Assembly (NCBI RefSeq): GCF_000827125.1
Contig: NZ_CP010311.1
Span: 2,873,001 to 2,937,000 of the forward strand
DNA: 64,000 nucleotides
Origin: Geoalkalibacter subterraneus
Lineage (GTDB): Bacteria > Desulfobacterota > Desulfuromonadia > Desulfuromonadales > Geoalkalibacteraceae
Reading direction: 5' to 3'
A program made the translations under genes and the position numbers. Below are positions 60,677 through 64,000 of the stretch, in pieces. The notes under the pieces are model-generated. The model was given only the letters and a program-made list of their open reading frames with translations, made no database searches and had not been told where the DNA came from. Each line of letters opens with the position of its first letter. Position 1 is the first letter of the stretch.

Positions 60677-61444
60677 CTACTGCGATGACCCACCCTTACG
60701 AGCGCCGCGCCAGTCGCGAACGCTCCATGCCAGCTGGCTCCACATGCCGCGTAGCAAACCGACTTCTTCCGAAGTCGGCCGTGCCCGACGAAAGAGGCTG
60801 CGCAACGGATGCAAAACCGCCTCCGGGCGGGCAGAATTGACAAAAGCAACCCGCGACAGCACAGACTCCATCTCCGCAAACATTCCGTTGACTTCCCCCT
60901 GCGAAGCCACCTCCGCCGAGCCGGTTTTTTCAAGTGCTACGCTGCGAAGCTTGAAGGCTTCATGAAGAAACACGACCACCGCCTGCGCCAGGTTGAGAGA
61001 CCCCTGGGCGCCGGCAGAGGGGATGGTCACCGCGTGGGTGCACAAGTTCACCTCCGCAGTGGTCAGTCCTGCATCCTCGCGCCCGAAAACAAAGCCGGCG
61101 CGTCCCGACGGAGAAAGGCTGTCAAACAGTGCCCCCATCTCTCCCACCGGAGTCAACTCTCCCCTTAAGCGCCCTGCGCGACGGGTTGCTGCAAAGGTGA
61201 TCGTCAGATCGGCAATCGCCTCTTCAAGGGAGGCCAATATCCGCGCCTGCCCGAGCAGGTCGGAGGCGAAGACGGCAAACTTGTGCGCCTCCGGATGGCA
61301 ATGGGCACAGGGATTGACGAGGCGAAGCTCATGCGCGCCAAAGTTGGCCATGGCGCGACAGACCATGCCGATATTGCCCGGATGAGCAGGTTCGACCAGG
61401 ATAACGACCGGTGCCGCGCCGGGATTTTCAGGGTTGGCGCTCAA
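60677..61444 (-). CDS. trmJ: tRNA (cytidine/uridine-2'-O-)-methyltransferase, TrmJ type
   Basis: 255 residues, SPOUT-class RNA methyltransferase. VILVEPAHPGNIGMVCRAMANFGAHELRLVNP is motif 1; AGFVFGREDAGLTTAEVNLCTHAVTIPS is motif 2; GSLNLAQAVVVFLHEAFK is motif 3, forming the SAM-binding knot with the conserved Arg (Arg30-type in GNIG..CRAM). The C-terminal extension (~165-255) is typical of TrmJ, which modifies position 32 of tRNA. It begins 4 bp after the ferritin stop and is probably co-transcribed with it. Confidence 0.9.
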   Translation of the reverse strand: MSANPENPGAAPVVILVEPAHPGNIGMVCRAMANFGAHELRLVNPCAHCHPEAHKFAVFASDLLGQARILASLEEAIADLTITFAATRRAGRLRGELTPVGEMGALFDSLSPSGRAGFVFGREDAGLTTAEVNLCTHAVTIPSAGAQGSLNLAQAVVVFLHEAFKLRSVALEKTGSAEVASQGEVNGMFAEMESVLSRVAFVNSARPEAVLHPLRSLFRRARPTSEEVGLLRGMWSQLAWSVRDWRGARKGGSSQ

Positions 61445-61448
61445 AGGA

Positions 61449-61973
61449 TCAGGCTCCCAGCAGAGTAAAGCCCGCCGGCGCAGTGAACGTACGGGTGCCG
61501 AATTCCTGGTCCAGCATCAGCAGACCTCGCCCGTCGCCATCCACCAGCTTGAGCTTTTTGCAGGCCAGGCTGAAAGTGGATTCTTCTTCTACCTGCTCGG
61601 TCACAAACCACTGCAGAAAGATCTGCGCAGCATGGTTGCTTTCATCACGGCTGAGATCCATCAGTTTATTGATCCGCTCCGTCACAAACCGCTCATGCTC
61701 GAGTGAATACTCAAAAACTTCAAGGGGAGAAGCGTATTCAACCCGGGGCGCTTCGATCTCCTGCATAATGGCCCGTCCGCCCGCTTCGCAGATGAAATTG
61801 AAGAATTTTTCGCCGTGCGTCAATTCTTCCAGCGATTGCGAGCGCATCCACACCGCAAAGCCGGGCAGATCCTCCGCCTCGAAATAAGCGGCCATCGCCT
61901 TGTAAAGATAGGCGGAAAAAAATTCATATTTCATCTGTTCGTTGAATGCATCCTGCAGAGTCTGGCTCAACAT
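61449..61973 (-). CDS. ftnA: bacterial non-heme ferritin
   Basis: 174 residues, four-helix bundle iron-storage protein. Ferroxidase ligands are seen in NEQMKYEFFSAYLY (Glu ~17), RSQSLEELTHGEKFF (Glu/His ~50-53), YSLEHERFVT (Glu ~94) and FLQWFVTEQVEEE (Glu/Gln ~127-130). First gene of the ferritin-trmJ-SDR group. Oxidises and stores Fe(II), fitting an iron-rich, iron-respiring lifestyle. GGGAGGACG lies just before the ATG. Confidence 0.93.
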   Translation of the reverse strand: MLSQTLQDAFNEQMKYEFFSAYLYKAMAAYFEAEDLPGFAVWMRSQSLEELTHGEKFFNFICEAGGRAIMQEIEAPRVEYASPLEVFEYSLEHERFVTERINKLMDLSRDESNHAAQIFLQWFVTEQVEEESTFSLACKKLKLVDGDGRGLLMLDQEFGTRTFTAPAGFTLLGA

Positions 61974-62073
61974 GGAACGTCCTCCCGTAAAAGGGTTTTA
62001 GAGTTGACCGGCTACAGCAACTTTGCTCCAGCGCACTGTCGGGCGAATACTCACGCGATTTATGTTTTCTACG

Positions 62074-62106
62074 AAAAAGGCGAACCCCCGAAGAAGTTCG
62101 CCTTTG
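62074..62106 (-). terminator. minus-strand terminator after the exported protein gene
   Basis: On the minus strand, GGCGAAC...GTTCGCC (arms at 62096-62102 and 62079-62085, 10-base loop) is followed by TTTTT (62078-62074). It separates the exported-protein gene from ferritin. Confidence 0.85.
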
Positions 62107-62132
62107 AATCGTATCAGCAATGCTGCAGATAA

Positions 62133-62585
62133 CTAGTCCTCGAAAACAATACGCCGCAACCCGTCCAATGCCGTATTGCCCTGGTTGATGTCATCGGTGA
62201 AGGGGTTACGGTAACTGTAGGTCATGAAGGTGCAGTCACAGTCCGACGGCAAAAAAGCATCCTGCAGGATAAAGGTTTTGCCGTCAAGCTTGCGCTTCAG
62301 CTCTACTTCTCCGGAGCTGATATCGTTGCCGAACATACTGTAACTGGAGTTGGGGCTGTCGAGAAAAACGACCTCGCTGACGGAATTCAGGGGCACTTCG
62401 ATGGCGGTACCGTTGAGCCAGCCCTTGATGGTGTCTCGGTCGTCAATTCGGTAAAAGTGGATTTCCTGCCCTTCGATCGTTACGAACTTCCCCGGGCGTG
62501 TGGTTGCTCCGGAAACGACGCCCGCCAGCAGAGTGACGATGATCGCAGGCAGGGCGATAAAGCGCAGCCACGTGCAAATTTTCAT
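62133..62585 (-). CDS. exported protein of unknown function
   Basis: 150 residues from ATG 62585 (AAAGGAG 8 bp upstream). Signal peptide of ~26 residues (WLRFIALPAIIVTLLAGVVSGA). The mature part is predicted all-beta and includes IEGQEIHFYRIDDRDTIKGWLNGTAIEVPLNSVSEVVFLD, which resembles a small regulatory or barrel-like strand repeat, then GEVELKRKLDGKTFILQDAFLP and one CDC motif (SDCDCTFMTYSYRNPFTDD). No named family recognised. Ends with its own terminator. Confidence 0.7.
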   Translation of the reverse strand: MKICTWLRFIALPAIIVTLLAGVVSGATTRPGKFVTIEGQEIHFYRIDDRDTIKGWLNGTAIEVPLNSVSEVVFLDSPNSSYSMFGNDISSGEVELKRKLDGKTFILQDAFLPSDCDCTFMTYSYRNPFTDDINQGNTALDGLRRIVFED

Positions 62586-63108
62586 TTCAAAAGTCTCCTT
62601 TATATTGTGTTGATGCAATCGCGGAAATCCAAAGAACAATGAAAATTTTTGTCCCGCGCTCGGCGCAAACACACGCTTCAGTCAAATAACGCACTTCAGC
62701 GCAAGCCGTTTTTTCAGGGGTTGAAGTATCGTGCAAATCCGGATCGCAGCCTTCTCGGACAGATGAAACCTGACGGCAGAAGAAGAGATGGATACGCCCA
62801 GCCATTAATCTTTTCTAAACGGCTCACCGCCAGCCCTATTCCTTAGCAGTTTTCAAAAAAAAATTCAATGATTTTTCCCTGTCCTGCACCCTTCAACCAG
62901 CGATCAGTTCCTCGGAATTTATCTTCAAACCCTACAGGATTTCTAGCGCACCCTGGGTGGGGTGTGCTAGCATGTGCCCATTCGGAACCCTGGGTGAAAA
63001 CCGGCAGGCATGAATTGACATCAAGGTTTCTCACCCTGACCTAGAGCCAACCGCCCATTCAGCAGACAAAGTTTATTCTTCACCTGAGATAGGAACTCAT
63101 TTCGACCG
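62586..63108. other. gene-free stretch between exported-protein gene and engB
   Basis: 523 bp with no supported gene; short open frames here lack ribosome sites. One notable hairpin at 62943-62970: CTAGCGCACCC (62943-62953) pairs with GGGTGTGCTAG (62960-62970), one G-T wobble, loop TGGGTG, no T-tract. The left part must contain the minus-strand promoter of the exported-protein gene and the right part the engB promoter; no convincing -35/-10 pair was seen. Confidence 0.5.
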
Positions 63109-63708
63109 ATGCAGATTTCTTCCGCCGTATTTCTGAAAAGTGCTCTCAAGCCGGTTCAGTACCCCGAAGCCGACCGACCCGAAATTGCTTTCGCCGGCCG
63201 CAGCAATGTGGGCAAAAGTTCCATGATCAACTGCCTGCTCAACCGTCGCGGGCTGGTACGGACATCTTCCACACCGGGACGCACCCAGATGCTCAACTTC
63301 TTCGACATCAATGAGCGCTTCCGTTTCGTCGATCTTCCTGGCTACGGCTTCGCCCGTGTCCCCATGGCGGTCAAAAAAAGCTGGGGGCCCATGATACGGG
63401 CTTACCTGGAAAGCCGTTCGACTCTGCGCGGGGTAGTTTTCATCCTGGATATCCGGCGGATTCCAAGTGAAGAAGATCTGCGCCTGCTCGACTGGCTGGA
63501 AGAATACGGCTGCCCTACCATCATGGCGGTCACCAAGGCGGACAAACTTGCGCGAAGCCGGCGTGACAGGCAAATTGAAACCATTGCCTCGACCTGCGGC
63601 CTGCCCGTCGATGCTTTTACCCTTTTTTCAGCCACCACCCGCCAGGGAAAAGACGAAATATGGGAGCGCATCGAAACGGCGCTTGAACTGCCGACTCCTT
63701 CGGCATAA
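63109..63708 (+). CDS. engB: ribosome-biogenesis GTPase EngB/YsxC
   Basis: 199 residues. G1 FAGRSNVGKSSMINCLLN (~29-46), G2 region RTSSTPGRTQ, G3 FVDLPGYGFARVP (~74-86), G4 MAVTKADKL (~143) and a G5-like FSATTRQG (~174) give a complete Era-type GTPase. Needed for 50S subunit assembly. ATG 63109 is the family start (QISSAVFLKSALKPVQYPEADRPEIAFAGRS). Confidence 0.95.
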   Translation: MQISSAVFLKSALKPVQYPEADRPEIAFAGRSNVGKSSMINCLLNRRGLVRTSSTPGRTQMLNFFDINERFRFVDLPGYGFARVPMAVKKSWGPMIRAYLESRSTLRGVVFILDIRRIPSEEDLRLLDWLEEYGCPTIMAVTKADKLARSRRDRQIETIASTCGLPVDAFTLFSATTRQGKDEIWERIETALELPTPSA

Positions 63709-63716
63709 CAAGCTCT

Positions 63717-63742
63717 GCCCTGCGTTGCCATGAAGGCAGGGC
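63717..63742 (+). terminator. possible weak terminator or hairpin after engB
   Basis: GCCCTGC (63717-63723) pairs with GCAGGGC (63736-63742) across a 12-base loop, 8 bp after the engB stop. There is no T-tract, so this is weak. Confidence 0.3.
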
Positions 63743-63886
63743 ATGTTATCCTGAAGCACAGGCGATGCAGATCACACTGCCCCGCCGGCTAGGCGAAATG
63801 TAGCAGGCAAAGCGAAACCTCCTCCCCCAAAACAATAAATCCGCTGAATTGCGACGACAAACCAAGATTTTAGAGGGAAACAGTTC

Positions 63887-64000
63887 ATGAGCAGAAAAAT
63901 CTATGTGGTAGGTGCAGGAGTTGAAGGACAGGAAGGCTTCAGTCGTCGAACCCTTCAACTGATCGAGAATGCCGCACTGCTGGTCGGATCACAGAGGCAA
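63887..64000 (+). CDS. cobalamin-biosynthesis precorrin-6Y methyltransferase-like protein, N-terminal fragment
   Basis: 38 codons before the window ends. RKIYVVGAGVEGQEGFSRRT then LQLIENAALLVGSQRQ is the start of a SAM-dependent tetrapyrrole methylase of the CbiE/CobL type (VVGxG-x-G-x-E and A-x-x-LVG-x-x-R). GAGGG lies about 8 bp upstream of the ATG. No B12-riboswitch consensus was found in the 178 bp upstream. Confidence 0.7.
   Translation, partial: MSRKIYVVGAGVEGQEGFSRRTLQLIENAALLVGSQRQ

Noticed and set aside
63709-63886. Cobalamin riboswitch upstream of the cbiE-like gene
   Set aside because: No B12-box (GCCAGGAGACCTGCC-like) or GCCACTG core found on either strand.
1-64000. rRNA, tRNA genes, CRISPR arrays, insertion sequences, prophage
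   Set aside because: None recognised on reading both strands; no regularly spaced repeats, transposase or integrase motifs were seen.

Overview
The window looks like chromosome from a Desulfuromonadia (Geobacter/Desulfuromonas/Geoalkalibacter-type) deltaproteobacterium. The evidence is several multiheme c-type cytochromes with signal peptides, desulfoferrodoxin, a ferritin, a DUF1847 protein, pgaABCD, a sigma-54 type promoter and a moderately high G+C content. Species cannot be named from sequence alone. I found no rRNA, tRNA, CRISPR array, integrase, transposase or prophage.

Layout. 1-8.4 kb: an extracellular-electron-transfer style cluster. It holds the tail of a multiheme cytochrome, a beta-propeller lipoprotein, three tandem paralogous cytochromes with OmcS-like sequence landmarks (two of them a tandem duplication that also copied the 3' end of the lipoprotein gene), a pentaheme cytochrome with a fibronectin-like middle, and a HAMP-only membrane protein. 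8.6-16 kb: an amino-acid ABC-type binding protein and glutamate synthase gltB/gltD, split by a palindromic intergenic repeat. 16-23 kb: a hemolysin-III protein, then pgaDCBA (exopolysaccharide PNAG) on the minus strand. 23-31.5 kb: murB, hflKC, two tandem small membrane proteins behind a sigma-54 promoter, an SMR transporter, a Bax-like glucosaminidase, a response regulator, a decayed dipeptidase, DUF1847 and a flavin-reductase-like gene. 31.6-40.7 kb: an Rrf2 regulator with its own operator, cysK and larE, then a nuclease, Hsp20, a GGDEF-PilZ protein, asd, desulfoferrodoxin, YceH and an FKBP. 40.7-46.5 kb: a chimeric relic (class V aminotransferase piece joined to a chemoreceptor signalling domain), an NCS2 permease, a Rep/UvrD helicase and a YhcC radical SAM protein.

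46.7-54.8 kb is a sugar-nucleotide/glucan cluster: a stand-alone receiver protein translationally coupled to a nucleotidyltransferase-mutase fusion, a giant GH13 protein and a GT5 glycogen synthase. 55-59 kb carries trkA-trkH (K+ uptake) and an alpha/beta hydrolase, then a lipoprotein joining an amphipathic helical stretch to a triheme c7-like domain. 59.8-62.6 kb is a minus-strand group: ferritin, trmJ and an SDR protein, plus a separately terminated exported protein. The window closes with engB and the start of a cobalamin-pathway cbiE-like gene.

The strongest candidates for something new are the tandem OmcS-like cytochromes with their conserved ~350-nt leaders, the CX5CH heme-like motif in the third copy, the sigma-54-preceded pair of small membrane proteins, the helical/triheme lipoprotein, and the mutase-dead sugar nucleotidyltransferase. 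All homology statements come from recognising motifs and family patterns by eye; no database search was run.
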